DNA from: Trebonia sp963822615
Lineage (GTDB): Bacteria > Actinomycetota > Actinomycetes > Streptosporangiales > Streptosporangiaceae
Length of the DNA: 64,000 nt
NCBI GenBank assembly: GCA_963822615.1
Contig: CAWGIM010000021.1
Location: 1 to 64,000, forward strand
Direction of reading: 5' to 3'
Shown: in pieces, positions 25,753 through 34,801 of the stretch
Layout: every line of letters begins with the position of its first letter
Numbering within the stretch: the stretch's first letter is position 1
Position numbers and translations under genes: made by a program
The notes under the pieces: generated by a model
Database searches by the model: none
What the model saw: the letters and a program-made list of their open reading frames with translations, nothing else
What the model was told of the DNA's origin: nothing

Positions 25753-26765
25753 CGCTTGAGTACCAGGATGCCCGCGTCGTCGCGGTGCGTCCCGCCCTGC
25801 GCCAGCAGGGCGGCCGCGATGACCAGCGGGTCCCTGGCGTTCAGGCCGGGCAGGGCGGCGGCGTCCCAGCGGGCGCTGATGCCGTCCGAGTGCAGGACGA
25901 CGGCCGCGCCGGGGGCGGCCGCGTACTCGAACTGGCGGATGGAGCGGGCCTGGTGGCCGACGATCCCGGGCACCGAGAGCATTCCCTTGCGGGCGCCGTC
26001 GGCCAGGATCACGGCGGCGATATTGCCCAGGCCGGCGAACCAGACGACCGGCCCGGCTACCCGGACGACGCCGATAGCGCCGCCGCGGGTGCCCGCCAGC
26101 CGCCGGTGCGCCCGCTCTACCAGCACCGCCGGCTCGGCCGCGGGGTCGTCAAGTACGGCCGTGACCGCCTCCATCGCCGCGCTGGCGGCCAGCGGGCCGT
26201 GGCCGAGGCCGTCGCACAGCACCCCGGTCACCCCGCTCTCGGTCTGGGCCGCGCCGAAGACGTCGCCGCACTCGGTTTCCCCGCTGATCGGCCGGATCAG
26301 GCCGGCGCAGGCCGGCCGGCCGGGCTGCCGGTCCGGCCAGAACCTGGCCACCAGGGCGGTGGCGCGGCCCGGACCTGAGTACAGGTCGTAGAAGTCGGCC
26401 AGCCGCTGGATGGCGCCGAGCCCGATGCCGAGCGAGCCGCTGGTGGAGTGCCCGTCGCGCAGCGCCGCGCCGGCGTCGTGCACCCCGGGCCCGACGTCGA
26501 TGGTCACCAGCTCGATGCCGGGCTTGCCGTTGCCCCGGGTGATGCGCAGCAGCATCGATCCCTGGTTGGCGTGCTTGTGCAGGTTGGTCGCGGCCTCGGT
26601 GACCGCGAGGACGAGCTGGTCGGCGCGCGCCTCGGGGAACTGGAGGCGGCCGGCCAGGGCGAGGGCGGCGCCGCGGCAGGCGGCCGCGGCGCTGGCGTCT
26701 TCTACCCGCACCCAGCGCTGGTCGCCCGGGGCCGGGGCCAGCAGCGGCTGGTTAACCGGGACCAT
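25749..26765 (-). CDS. RsbT-like ATPase fused to RsbX-like PP2C phosphatase
   Basis: 338 residues from ATG at 26765. Residues 20-140 form a GHKL kinase fold with N-box LAVTEAATNLHKHA, G1 IDVGPGVHD and SGSLGIGLGAIQRL. Residues 150-338 form a compact PP2C domain: ISGETECGDVFG, LCDGLGHGPLAASAAM, FAGLGNIAAVIL, LHSDGISARWD and RDDAGILVL. RsbX feeds back on stressosomes by dephosphorylating RsbR and RsbS, and this fusion joins a kinase and an RsbX-like module. Its start lies 64 bp inside the rsbT gene and its stop overlaps the kinase gene by 4 bp. Confidence 0.9.
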   Translation of the reverse strand: MVPVNQPLLAPAPGDQRWVRVEDASAAAACRGAALALAGRLQFPEARADQLVLAVTEAATNLHKHANQGSMLLRITRGNGKPGIELVTIDVGPGVHDAGAALRDGHSTSGSLGIGLGAIQRLADFYDLYSGPGRATALVARFWPDRQPGRPACAGLIRPISGETECGDVFGAAQTESGVTGVLCDGLGHGPLAASAAMEAVTAVLDDPAAEPAVLVERAHRRLAGTRGGAIGVVRVAGPVVWFAGLGNIAAVILADGARKGMLSVPGIVGHQARSIRQFEYAAAPGAAVVLHSDGISARWDAAALPGLNARDPLVIAAALLAQGGTHRDDAGILVLKR

Positions 26766-27148
26766 TTGACGACCGTGACGCTGGTGCCCTCACCGGGCTT
26801 GGAGGTCAGCTCGAACTCGTCCACCAGCCGCCGGGCGCCGGACAGGCCGAGGCCGAGGCCGCTGCCCGAGGTCCAGCCGTCGGTCAGCGCCAGGTCAATG
26901 TCGGGGATGCCCGGTCCCTCGTCGGTGAACTGCAGCTTGACGCCGGACCGGCCGGCCGGCGACTTGACCGCCTCCACCCGGGCCGCCCCGCCGCCCCCGT
27001 ACACCAGCGTGTTCCGCGCCAGCTCGCTGGCCGCGGTGACCAGCTTGGTCTGGTCGACCAGGGAGAGCCCGCTGGCGGCGGCCGCGTTGCGCACCTGCTG
27101 GCGCACCCGGACAACGTCGTCGCCCGAGCGGATCGGCAGCTCGTCCAT
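26702..27148 (-). CDS. rsbT: RsbT-like serine kinase (stressosome output)
   Basis: 148 residues from ATG at 27148, whose A is the last base of the rsbS stop (TGATG). GHKL motifs are intact: QTKLVTAASELARNTLVYG (N-box), FTDEGPGIPDIDLAL, and GLGLGLSGARRLVDEF, ending in GTSVTVVKW. RsbT phosphorylates RsbS and RsbR in the stressosome and, once released, activates a downstream phosphatase or other output enzyme. The last 64 bases are shared with the following gene in another frame, giving a longer tail than usual. Confidence 0.93.
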   Translation of the reverse strand: MDELPIRSGDDVVRVRQQVRNAAAASGLSLVDQTKLVTAASELARNTLVYGGGGAARVEAVKSPAGRSGVKLQFTDEGPGIPDIDLALTDGWTSGSGLGLGLSGARRLVDEFELTSKPGEGTSVTVVKWSRLTSRCWPRPRATSAGCG

Positions 27149-27501
27149 CAGGATTTCCCGTTCAGGATCTCCAGGCCTTTCTCGGCGTTGAGCGCGGTGC
27201 GGACCCCCTTCAGTGACAGCCCGAGCTCGGTCAGCGTGATCGCTACCGCCGGGCGCATGCCGACGATGACCGTCTCGGCGTCGAACAGCCGGGAGATCGA
27301 CCCGATCATGGTCAGCATCCGGCCGATGAACGAGTCGACGATCTCGACCGCGGTGATGTCGATGATGACGCCGTGCGCCCCGGTCGCCACCAGCCGCTCG
27401 GCCAGGTCCTCCTGCAGGGCGAGCACGCTCTCGTCCTGCAGGTCGATCTGGATGGAGACGAAGAGCGTCGGCCCGATCTTCAGGATCGGCACCCTCTCCA
27501 T
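27148..27501 (-). CDS. rsbS: Stressosome scaffold STAS protein RsbS
   Basis: 117 residues from ATG at 27501, chosen because GAGGGG lies six bases upstream and because RsbS family members start at this point (ERVPILKIGPTLFVSIQ). An in-frame ATG at 27526 would add eight residues (AKKEGSL) but its ribosome binding site is weaker. The phospho-acceptor serine is in IVDSFIGRML, and the end of the STAS fold (VIVGMRPAVAITLTELGL) is conserved. RsbS co-assembles with RsbR and sequesters RsbT. Its ribosome binding site is buried in a long inverted repeat formed with the end of rsbR. Confidence 0.94.
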   Translation of the reverse strand: MERVPILKIGPTLFVSIQIDLQDESVLALQEDLAERLVATGAHGVIIDITAVEIVDSFIGRMLTMIGSISRLFDAETVIVGMRPAVAITLTELGLSLKGVRTALNAEKGLEILNGKS

Positions 27502-27503
27502 TA

Positions 27504-27571
27504 AGGACCCCTCTTTTTTTGCCATAGCTACCTGATTCTCGATTCCACTTGCGCAAAAAAAGAAGGGTCCT
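27504..27571 (-). promoter_or_regulatory. Long inter-cistronic RNA hairpin covering the rsbS ribosome binding site
   Basis: On the transcript strand the 19-nt arm from 27571 down to 27553 (AGGACCC, TTC, seven T, GC) pairs with the 19-nt arm from 27522 down to 27504 (GC, seven A, GAGGGG, TCCT). All positions pair, with a single G-U wobble. The 30-nt loop includes the alternative AUG at 27526. The 5' arm begins inside the rsbR stop codon (27570-27572), and the 3' arm contains the GAGGGG of rsbS. Translation of rsbR to its end would open the stem, so translational coupling is the simplest reading. Confidence 0.8.
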
Positions 27572-28391
27572 ACTGGGGGACCACCTTCAGGCCGGCCTGG
27601 CGCAGCGCGAGGGCGAGGGCGTCGGCCAGGGTCGCCTTGGTGGCGATGTCGCCGAACTCGATGCCGAGGGACACGATGGTCTGCGCGACCTGCGGCCGGA
27701 TGCCGGAGATGGTGCACTCCGCGCCGAGCAGGCGGGCGGCGCTGACGGTCTTCAGCAGGTGCTGCGCCACCTCGGTGTCGACCGTGGCCACGCCGGTGAT
27801 GTCGATCACCGCGTGGCTGGCCCCGGCCGTCACCAGCTCGTCGAGCAGCTTCTCCATCACTAGCTGGGTGCGGGCCGAGTCGAGCATGCCGACCAGCGGC
27901 ACCGCGATGATCCCGTCCCACAGCCGCACCACCGGGGTGGACAGCTCCATCATGGCGGTGGACTGGTCCGAGATGATCTGCTCGCGGGCGGCCGAGTAGG
28001 CCTCGAAGGTGCGCAGCCCGATGTCGTCGACCAGCCGGGAGAACGCGAGGTACTCAGGCACCAGGTCGGCCGAGTCGGCGACCAGCTCGTACACCGCCTC
28101 CTTGAGCGAGAACACCGCCTGCGCGGTCTCGCTCGGGGTGAACCCGTCCCGCGCCCGGGTGCGGGACAGCTCGTCCAGGGTGGCCCGCAGCTCGCCCGCG
28201 GCGTGCTCGTCCGCGTCCGCCAGCACCCTGACCACCAGCGCGTAGATGTCGCTGAGCTCGCGCTGCACCTCGTCGTGCGAGGTCCGGCCGCGCACGCCCG
28301 CCACCACCAGCTCGCTCCACCGCCCGATGACCTTGTCCTGGTTATCGCGCAGGTAGACGGCCATGCGCCCCCGGGTAGCGCCAACTTCCAT
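27570..28391 (-). CDS. rsbR: Stressosome sensor RsbR (RsbRD-type N-terminus plus STAS)
   Basis: 273 residues from ATG at 28391. The N-terminal half is the helical RsbRD-type sensor region (VIGRWSELVVAGVRGRTSHD, TPSETAQAVFSLKEAVYELV), without PAS or globin fold visible. The STAS domain follows the linker STPVVRLWDGIIAVPLVGML, with AVIDITGVATVDTEVAQHLL and CTISGIRPQVAQTIV holding the two threonine positions targeted by RsbT-like kinases. RsbR and RsbS form the megadalton stressosome core in the cytoplasm. It heads the - strand unit rsbR-rsbS-rsbT-rsbTX-kinase-phosphatase. Confidence 0.94.
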   Translation of the reverse strand: MEVGATRGRMAVYLRDNQDKVIGRWSELVVAGVRGRTSHDEVQRELSDIYALVVRVLADADEHAAGELRATLDELSRTRARDGFTPSETAQAVFSLKEAVYELVADSADLVPEYLAFSRLVDDIGLRTFEAYSAAREQIISDQSTAMMELSTPVVRLWDGIIAVPLVGMLDSARTQLVMEKLLDELVTAGASHAVIDITGVATVDTEVAQHLLKTVSAARLLGAECTISGIRPQVAQTIVSLGIEFGDIATKATLADALALALRQAGLKVVPQ

Positions 28392-28494
28392 GGCTAAGCA
28401 TCCTTGCCTGAGTACTGATGGGAATCAATCGCCACAAGGCTACATCCGCCCTCGCCGCCGCACGTGCGCCAGGCGGGCTGGCCTGACCCGGCGC

Positions 28495-28875
28495 TCAGCC
28501 GTCCGGCCGCGGTGACAGCGCCATGTGCAGCCGGATCACCGTCCCGTTGTGGTCTGAGTGCAGCTCTACCCGGTCGCACACCTGGTGCACCAGCCACAGG
28601 CCGTGGCCGCCGTTGGCGTCGGCCGGCGGCGGGGCGCTGCCGGCCCGCGGGTTGGTGATCACCCCGGCGTCACGGATCTCGCAGACGACCTCGCCGTTCT
28701 CCTGCCAGATATCCATCGAGCCGGCTGAGCGGGCATGCCGGACTGTGTTCGCGGCCAGCTCGCTGACCGCGATCACGAAATCAACCACACGATCCTCCGG
28801 CAGGCCAGCGGACCTGGCTTCCTTTTCCGCCAGGGCGCGAACCTCGGACAGGTTCGTGGTGTACACGAAGGGCAT
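28495..28875 (-). CDS. RsbW-like ATP-binding anti-sigma kinase
   Basis: 126 residues from ATG at 28875; the frame extends about 25 codons upstream, but that part is low-complexity Arg/Ala/Pro. The whole protein is a GHKL HATPase_c_2 domain: LAEKEARSAGLPEDRV, the N-box FVIAVSELAANTVRHA, EIRDAGVITNPRAG, ANGGHGLWLVHQVCD and the closing NGTVIRLHM. Such proteins bind STAS antagonists or sigma factors. The STAS protein at 22221 is a possible partner; no sigma factor gene is nearby. It is 103 bp upstream of rsbR on the same strand and may be co-transcribed. Confidence 0.9.
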   Translation of the reverse strand: MPFVYTTNLSEVRALAEKEARSAGLPEDRVVDFVIAVSELAANTVRHARSAGSMDIWQENGEVVCEIRDAGVITNPRAGSAPPPADANGGHGLWLVHQVCDRVELHSDHNGTVIRLHMALSPRPDG

Positions 28876-29057
28876 GGCATCAGTAAGTGGCGGGACAGGC
28901 CTTCGCCGCCGGGGAGCCGTGGCCTGCGCCCGCAGCGGTGCGCGGGGCACGCAGGATCGTAGGGACAGGGGTCAGCTGCACCGGCTGACGTACCTGCTTC
29001 CCCGTGCGAAGCGCCGGAAACGCAAGTACCCGGGCATGCTACCCCGTCCGCTGCGCG

Positions 29058-30470
29058 TCAGCCGACCAGGGTCTTGACCGCCGCTGTCATCTCGGCCAGC
29101 GCCTTCTTCGCGTCGGCGAAGTACATGCTGGTCTTCGGGTTGACGTACAGCTCGTTGTCGATGCCGGCGTAGCCGCTGCCCATCGACCGCTTGATCACGA
29201 TGATGGACTTGGCCTGGTCGACGTCGAGGATCGGCATGCCGGTGATCGCGGTGCCCGGCCGCCGGGCGGCCGGGTTGGTCACGTCGTTGGCGCCGATGAC
29301 CAGCGCCACGTCGGCCCGCGCGAACTCCGGGTTGATCTCCTCCATCTCCTTCAGCAGCGGGTAAGGCACGTTGGCCTCGGCCAGCAGCACGTTCATGTGG
29401 CCGGGCATCCGGCCCGCGACCGGGTGGATGGCGTAGGACACCTCGATGCCGCGCGACTCGAGCAGGGAGCCAAGCTCGGCGCAGGCGTGCTGGGCCTGCG
29501 CGGCCGCCAGCCCGTAGCCGGGCACGATGATCACCTTGGACGCGTAGGCGAGCTGGATGGCGGCGTCGTCGGCGGCGATGGAGCGGACCTGCGCGTCGCC
29601 CGTCACGGCGGCGGCGACGGCGGTGTCGCCGGTGCCGAAGCCGCCGACGATGATGTTGGCCAGCGAGCGGTTCATCGCGTCCGCCATCAGCTTGGTCAAG
29701 ATCCCGCCGGACGCGCCGACCAGCGCCCCCGCCACGATCAGGGCCCAGTTGTTGACGACGAACCCGGCCATCGCCACCGCGGTGCCGGTGAACGCGTTGA
29801 GCAGCGAGATGACGACCGGCATGTCGGCCCCGCCGATCGGCAGCACCATCATCACGCCGAACGCCAGCGACGCCAGTACCAGGATCAGCAGCGCGGGCAG
29901 CGACGCGGTGGTGAACATGAACGCGCCGGTGCCGAGCGCGATCACCGCCAGCGCGACGTTGAGCGCCTGGCCGCCCTTGAACACGATGGGGCTGCCGGTG
30001 ATGAGGCCCTGCAGCTTGCCCGCGGCGATCAGCGACCCGGTGAACGTCACCGCGCCGATGATCACGTCGAGCACGGTGAACACCGAGGTGGACCCGAGCA
30101 CCCCGCCCGGGGCGGACTCGTCGTGGATGTACTCGTACACCGCGACCAGGGCCGCCGCCCCGCCGCCGACCGCGTTGAACATCGACACCAGTTGCGGCAT
30201 GGCGGTCATCTGGACCCGGCGGGCGGAGTACAGCCCGGCCGCCGAGCCGAGCAGCGCGCCGACGATCAGCACGGTCCAGCCGGTCCCGGTGACCGAGCCG
30301 TCGTGGATCAGCAGCACCAGCGTGATGATGACGGCGATGGCCATCCCCGCGGTGGAGACCTGGTTGCCGCGGCGGGCGGTGCCGGGGGAGTTCATCAGGT
30401 GCAGCCCGACCACGAAGCAGGCGGCCGCCAGCACGTAGACGAGCTGGATGTTGGTGGTAAAGGTGTCCAT
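29058..30470 (-). CDS. pntB: Proton-translocating NAD(P) transhydrogenase, beta subunit
   Basis: 470 residues from ATG at 30470. The first half has eight or nine membrane helices (VYVLAAACFVVGLHLM at the start; GKLQGLITGSPIV and PIGGADMPVVISLLNAFTG are conserved loop motifs). The C-terminal NADP-binding domain III shows IVPGYGLAAAQAQHACAEL, the AIHPVAGRMPGHMNVLLAEA block and IGANDVTNPAARR. The enzyme couples hydride transfer between NADH and NADP+ to the proton gradient, making NADPH. It is the last gene of a three-gene operon, 11 bp after pntA2. Confidence 0.97.
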   Translation of the reverse strand: MDTFTTNIQLVYVLAAACFVVGLHLMNSPGTARRGNQVSTAGMAIAVIITLVLLIHDGSVTGTGWTVLIVGALLGSAAGLYSARRVQMTAMPQLVSMFNAVGGGAAALVAVYEYIHDESAPGGVLGSTSVFTVLDVIIGAVTFTGSLIAAGKLQGLITGSPIVFKGGQALNVALAVIALGTGAFMFTTASLPALLILVLASLAFGVMMVLPIGGADMPVVISLLNAFTGTAVAMAGFVVNNWALIVAGALVGASGGILTKLMADAMNRSLANIIVGGFGTGDTAVAAAVTGDAQVRSIAADDAAIQLAYASKVIIVPGYGLAAAQAQHACAELGSLLESRGIEVSYAIHPVAGRMPGHMNVLLAEANVPYPLLKEMEEINPEFARADVALVIGANDVTNPAARRPGTAITGMPILDVDQAKSIIVIKRSMGSGYAGIDNELYVNPKTSMYFADAKKALAEMTAAVKTLVG

Positions 30471-30481
30471 GACCGCGCTTC

Positions 30482-30829
30482 CTAAGACTGGCCGGCCGGC
30501 GGCTGGGCCGGAATCGATTCGGCCGGCGGCGTGGCCGGCGGCGGTGCGGCCTTGCGGCGGAACATCTTCAGCATCCGCCCGGTCACCGCGTAGCCGCCGA
30601 CCACGTTGGCGGCGGCGAAGAAGGCGGCGATGAACGCGAGCACGTAGCCGACCGCGTTGTGCGCGGTGACGCCGATGAGCAGCGCCCCCGCCAGCACGAT
30701 GCCGTGGATCGAGTTGGCGGCCGACATCAGCGGGGTGTGCAGGGTCGCCGGGACCTTGCCGATCACCTCGATGCCGACCAGCAGGGCGAGGACGAAGATG
30801 GTGAGGTCAGTGACCAGCGAGGCCGACAT
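30482..30829 (-). CDS. pntA2: NAD(P) transhydrogenase, alpha subunit part 2 (membrane domain)
   Basis: 115 residues from ATG at 30829. Three hydrophobic helices are visible (LTIFVLALLVGIEVIGKVP, HGIVLAGALLIGVTA, VLAFIAAFFAAANVVGGYAV) with the family motif VPATLHTPLMSAANSIHG. The tail is Pro/Ala-rich. It supplies the membrane helices that are fused to PntA in E. coli. Gap to pntA1 is 2 bp. Confidence 0.95.
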   Translation of the reverse strand: MSASLVTDLTIFVLALLVGIEVIGKVPATLHTPLMSAANSIHGIVLAGALLIGVTAHNAVGYVLAFIAAFFAAANVVGGYAVTGRMLKMFRRKAAPPPATPPAESIPAQPPAGQS

Positions 30830-30831
30830 CG

Positions 30832-31998
30832 CTAGCTCCCTTGGTTGGCGGGCTCGGCGGGGGTGGCGGGCTCAGCGAGCAGCTTGGCGACGGCCGGGTG
30901 GACGACCGCGCCGTCGCGGCTGACCAGCACCCCGGCCGTGATCTCGTCGGTGGGGTCGATGCTCAGCGCGCCTTCTTTGACCAGGTGCAGGAGCAAGGCG
31001 CTGACGTTGCGGGAGTAAGCGTTGGAAGCGGCGGTCGGCACCGAGGCGGCGAGGTTCTCGGCCCCGATGAGCGTGACCCCGTTCGGCGTGATGACGGTTT
31101 CCCCCGGCACCGACCCGGCCACGTTGCCGCCGAGCGCGCTCGCCCCCATGTCCACGATCACCGACCCGGGTGCCAGCTGGCCGACCGCGTCCGCGGTGAC
31201 CAGCAGCGGCGGCCGCCGCCCGGGCACCTGGGCGGTGGTGATGACGATGTCCTGCCGAGCGATGTGCCCGGCCAGCTCGGCCTGCTGCGCGTCGCGCTCC
31301 TCGGCCGTCAGCTCGCGGGCGTAGCCGCCCTCGCCCGCCGCGCTGACGGTTAGCTGGAGGAAGGTGGCGCCGAGCGACTCGACCTCGCCCTTGGACGCGG
31401 GCCGCACGTCGTACCCGCTGACCTGGGCGCCAAGCCGCCGGGCGGTGCCGATCGCCTGCAGCCCGGCCACGCCGGTGCCGAGCACCAGCAGCCTGGCCGG
31501 CCGGGCGGTGCCCGCCGCGGTGATCAGCAGCGGGAAGAACCGGCCGTAGGCCTCGGCCGCGACCAGCGCCGCCTTGTAGCCGGCCACGTTGGCCTGCGAG
31601 GTGAGCGCGTCCATGCCCTGCGCCCGGGACAGGGTGCGCGGCAGCCCGTCGAGCGAGACCGCGGTGACGCCGCGCTCCGCCAGCGACCGGGCGAGCTGCG
31701 GCTGGGTGAGCGGCGCGAGCATCCCGATCAGCGCCTGGCCGGACCGCAGCCGGGCCAGTGCGGCCTCGTCCGGCCTGGTCACCGTCAGCACGACGGCGGC
31801 CTCGGCGTACAGCTCGTCGGTGGCGACGACGGTCGCGCCGGCCGCGGTGTAGCTGGCGTCGGGGAACCAGGCGCCGTCCCCGGCCCCCTTCTCGACCAGC
31901 ACCTCGAGGCCGCCTTGCGTCAGCTTCTGCACGGTCTCCGGCACCAGGGCGACCCGCCGTTCTCCGGGCGCGGTCTCCTTTACGACGGCCACCTTCAT
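30832..31998 (-). CDS. pntA1: NAD(P) transhydrogenase, alpha subunit part 1 (NAD-binding)
   Basis: 388 residues from ATG at 31998. The start MKVAVVKETAPGERRVAL is classic for PntAA/alanine dehydrogenase-type proteins. The Rossmann fold is at LLVLGTGVAGLQAIGTARRL, followed by SGYDVRPASKGEVESLGA, QDIVITTAQVPGRRPP and VIVDMGASALGGN. It binds NAD(H) on the cytosolic face. The split into separate pntA1 and pntA2 genes is the Rhodospirillum/Mycobacterium arrangement. The promoter should lie in 31999-32150, which is AT-richer than its surroundings. Confidence 0.97.
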   Translation of the reverse strand: MKVAVVKETAPGERRVALVPETVQKLTQGGLEVLVEKGAGDGAWFPDASYTAAGATVVATDELYAEAAVVLTVTRPDEAALARLRSGQALIGMLAPLTQPQLARSLAERGVTAVSLDGLPRTLSRAQGMDALTSQANVAGYKAALVAAEAYGRFFPLLITAAGTARPARLLVLGTGVAGLQAIGTARRLGAQVSGYDVRPASKGEVESLGATFLQLTVSAAGEGGYARELTAEERDAQQAELAGHIARQDIVITTAQVPGRRPPLLVTADAVGQLAPGSVIVDMGASALGGNVAGSVPGETVITPNGVTLIGAENLAASVPTAASNAYSRNVSALLLHLVKEGALSIDPTDEITAGVLVSRDGAVVHPAVAKLLAEPATPAEPANQGS

Positions 31999-32280
31999 TG
32001 GCGTTTCCCAGTCATCGCCGCACTCCTCTTCGCGTCCGGGCGCGGCTGCGCCTTACCCCTGAGGCTAAAACCGGGAACCGGAGCAGCGGTAGGGACCAAA
32101 GGTGTTAGGAAGCTAACTCTTTTGTCCTATTAACGAAGATCTGCGTTTTTTGTTGTCCGCAGTGCCGGTCCCGGCTGAAGGTGCGGGCGGTTCGCCGGTT
32201 GCCGTTGAGTTTTCCCGAACGAATGCGGCTTACCCTTCCCGCCCCACCCGCCACCACCCCGCCAGCCCGCCACCACCCGC

Positions 32281-32415
32281 CGCACCCCACCCCGCACCCG
32301 CACCCCGCACCCGCACCCCGCACCCCGCACCCCGCACCCCGCACCCCGCACCCCGCACCCCGCACCCCGCACCCCGCACCCCGCACCCCGCACCCCGCAC
32401 CCCGCACCCCGCACC
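32281..32415. repeat. Heptanucleotide tandem repeat (CCGCACC)n
   Basis: The 7-bp unit CCGCACC is iterated about 15 times without interruption from about 32308 to 32414, with degenerate copies before it. The strong strand bias (C on the + strand) makes the region open in most frames, but there is no gene. It lies in the gap between pntA1 and the IclR gene and abuts a perfect inverted repeat. Confidence 0.9.
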
Positions 32416-32467
32416 GCATGGTTGCGGCAACCAGACGGCCCTAGGCGTCTGGTTGCCGCAACCATGC
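32416..32467. repeat. 22-bp perfect inverted repeat with 8-bp loop
   Basis: The arm at 32416-32437 is the exact reverse complement of 32446-32467; the loop is GCCCTAGG. Each arm itself contains the smaller palindrome GGTTGCGGCAACC, so alternative folds exist. It lies 60 bp beyond the stop of the IclR gene on the - strand and could end its transcription, though no T-run follows. Confidence 0.9.
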
Positions 32468-32526
32468 GCCGAGAACCAACCGAAAGCCCAGCCTCCCCGC
32501 CCCACGGGACACTCCTGCAACCCGGC

Positions 32527-33273
32527 CTACGCCCGGTGCCCGGCCTCGGCCCGCAGCAGGTCACCGATCCGGTCGCCGGCCGCGGTCACCGCGGCCGCGT
32601 GCAGCCGCCCGGGGGAGCGGCCGAGCCGCTCGATCGGCCCGGACACCGAGACGGCGGCGAGCACCTTGCCGCCGGCCCCCCGCACCGGGGCCGACACCGA
32701 GGCCACGCCCGCCTCGCGCTCGGCCGCGCTCTGCGCCCAGCCGCGGCGGCGCACCGCCGCCAGGCTGGTGGCGGTGAACTTGGCGCCGCGCAGCCCGCGG
32801 TGCATCCGCTCGCCTTCCTCCCAGGCCAGCAGCACCTGGGCGGCTGAGCCGGCCGTCATCGGCAGCGCCGCGCCGACCGGCACGGTGTCCCGCAGGCCGC
32901 TTGACCGCTCGGCCGCCGCCACGCAGACCCGGACGTCAGCCTGCCGCCGGTAGAGCTGCGCGCTCTCCCCGGTGGCGTCGCGTAGCTGGATGAGCACCGG
33001 CTGGGCGACCGCCAGCAGCCGGTCCTCGCCCGCGGCCGAGGCCAGCTCGGCCACCCGCGGCCCGAGCACGAACCGGCCCTGCACGTCCCGGGCGAGCAGC
33101 CGGTGGTGCTCGAGTGCGACCGCGATCCGGTGCGTGGTCGGGCGGGCCAGCCCGGTCGCCGCGACCAGCTGGGCGAGCGTGGCGGGGCCGCTCTCCACCG
33201 CGGCCAGCACCGAGATCGCCTTGTCGAGCACGCCCACGCCGCTGCTGTTGTCCAGTGGTACTGTGTTGCCCAT
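32527..33273 (-). CDS. ndgR: IclR-family regulator, NdgR/LtbR-type
   Basis: 248 residues from ATG at 33273. The protein begins with SSGVGVLDKAISVLAAVE, the N-terminal signature of the NdgR/AreB/LtbR group. The wHTH (ATLAQLVAATGLARPTTHRIA) is followed by a ligand-binding domain with ESAQLYRRQADVRVCVAAAE, LPMTAGSAAQVLLAW and AREAGVASVSAPV-type motifs. In Streptomyces and Corynebacterium this regulator controls leucine and amino-acid metabolism and is divergent from leuCD, exactly as here. Leucine or a pathway intermediate is the likely effector. Confidence 0.93.
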   Translation of the reverse strand: MGNTVPLDNSSGVGVLDKAISVLAAVESGPATLAQLVAATGLARPTTHRIAVALEHHRLLARDVQGRFVLGPRVAELASAAGEDRLLAVAQPVLIQLRDATGESAQLYRRQADVRVCVAAAERSSGLRDTVPVGAALPMTAGSAAQVLLAWEEGERMHRGLRGAKFTATSLAAVRRRGWAQSAAEREAGVASVSAPVRGAGGKVLAAVSVSGPIERLGRSPGRLHAAAVTAAGDRIGDLLRAEAGHRA

Positions 33274-33288
33274 GTACTGATACTGCCG

Positions 33289-33303
33289 TCTCAGATTCTG
33301 AGA
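33289..33303. promoter_or_regulatory. Candidate NdgR operator in the ndgR-leuC divergent region
   Basis: TCTCAGATTCTGAGA is a perfect 7+1+7 palindrome 16 bp upstream of the ndgR start and 57 bp upstream of leuC. Its position between two divergent genes of one regulon suits an autoregulated operator. The specific binding is inferred from the known regulation in related actinomycetes. Confidence 0.55.
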
Positions 33304-33360
33304 TGCAAATCGGTCAAGCAGCGGTAACCCGCGAATCACCAACTTAAGGAGATGACCCGC

Positions 33361-34788
<1,428 letters not shown>

Positions 34789-34801
34789 GGAGACAGCCAT
34801 C

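Noticed and set aside
22221..28875. Stressosome region as recently transferred genomic island
   Set aside because: Base composition and codon use look like the neighbours, and no integrase, tRNA insertion or repeats flank it.
32281..32415. Repetitive open frames reading GCGVRGA-type protein on the minus strand
   Set aside because: They arise from the CCGCACC heptamer array; there is no start site context or neighbouring gene continuity.
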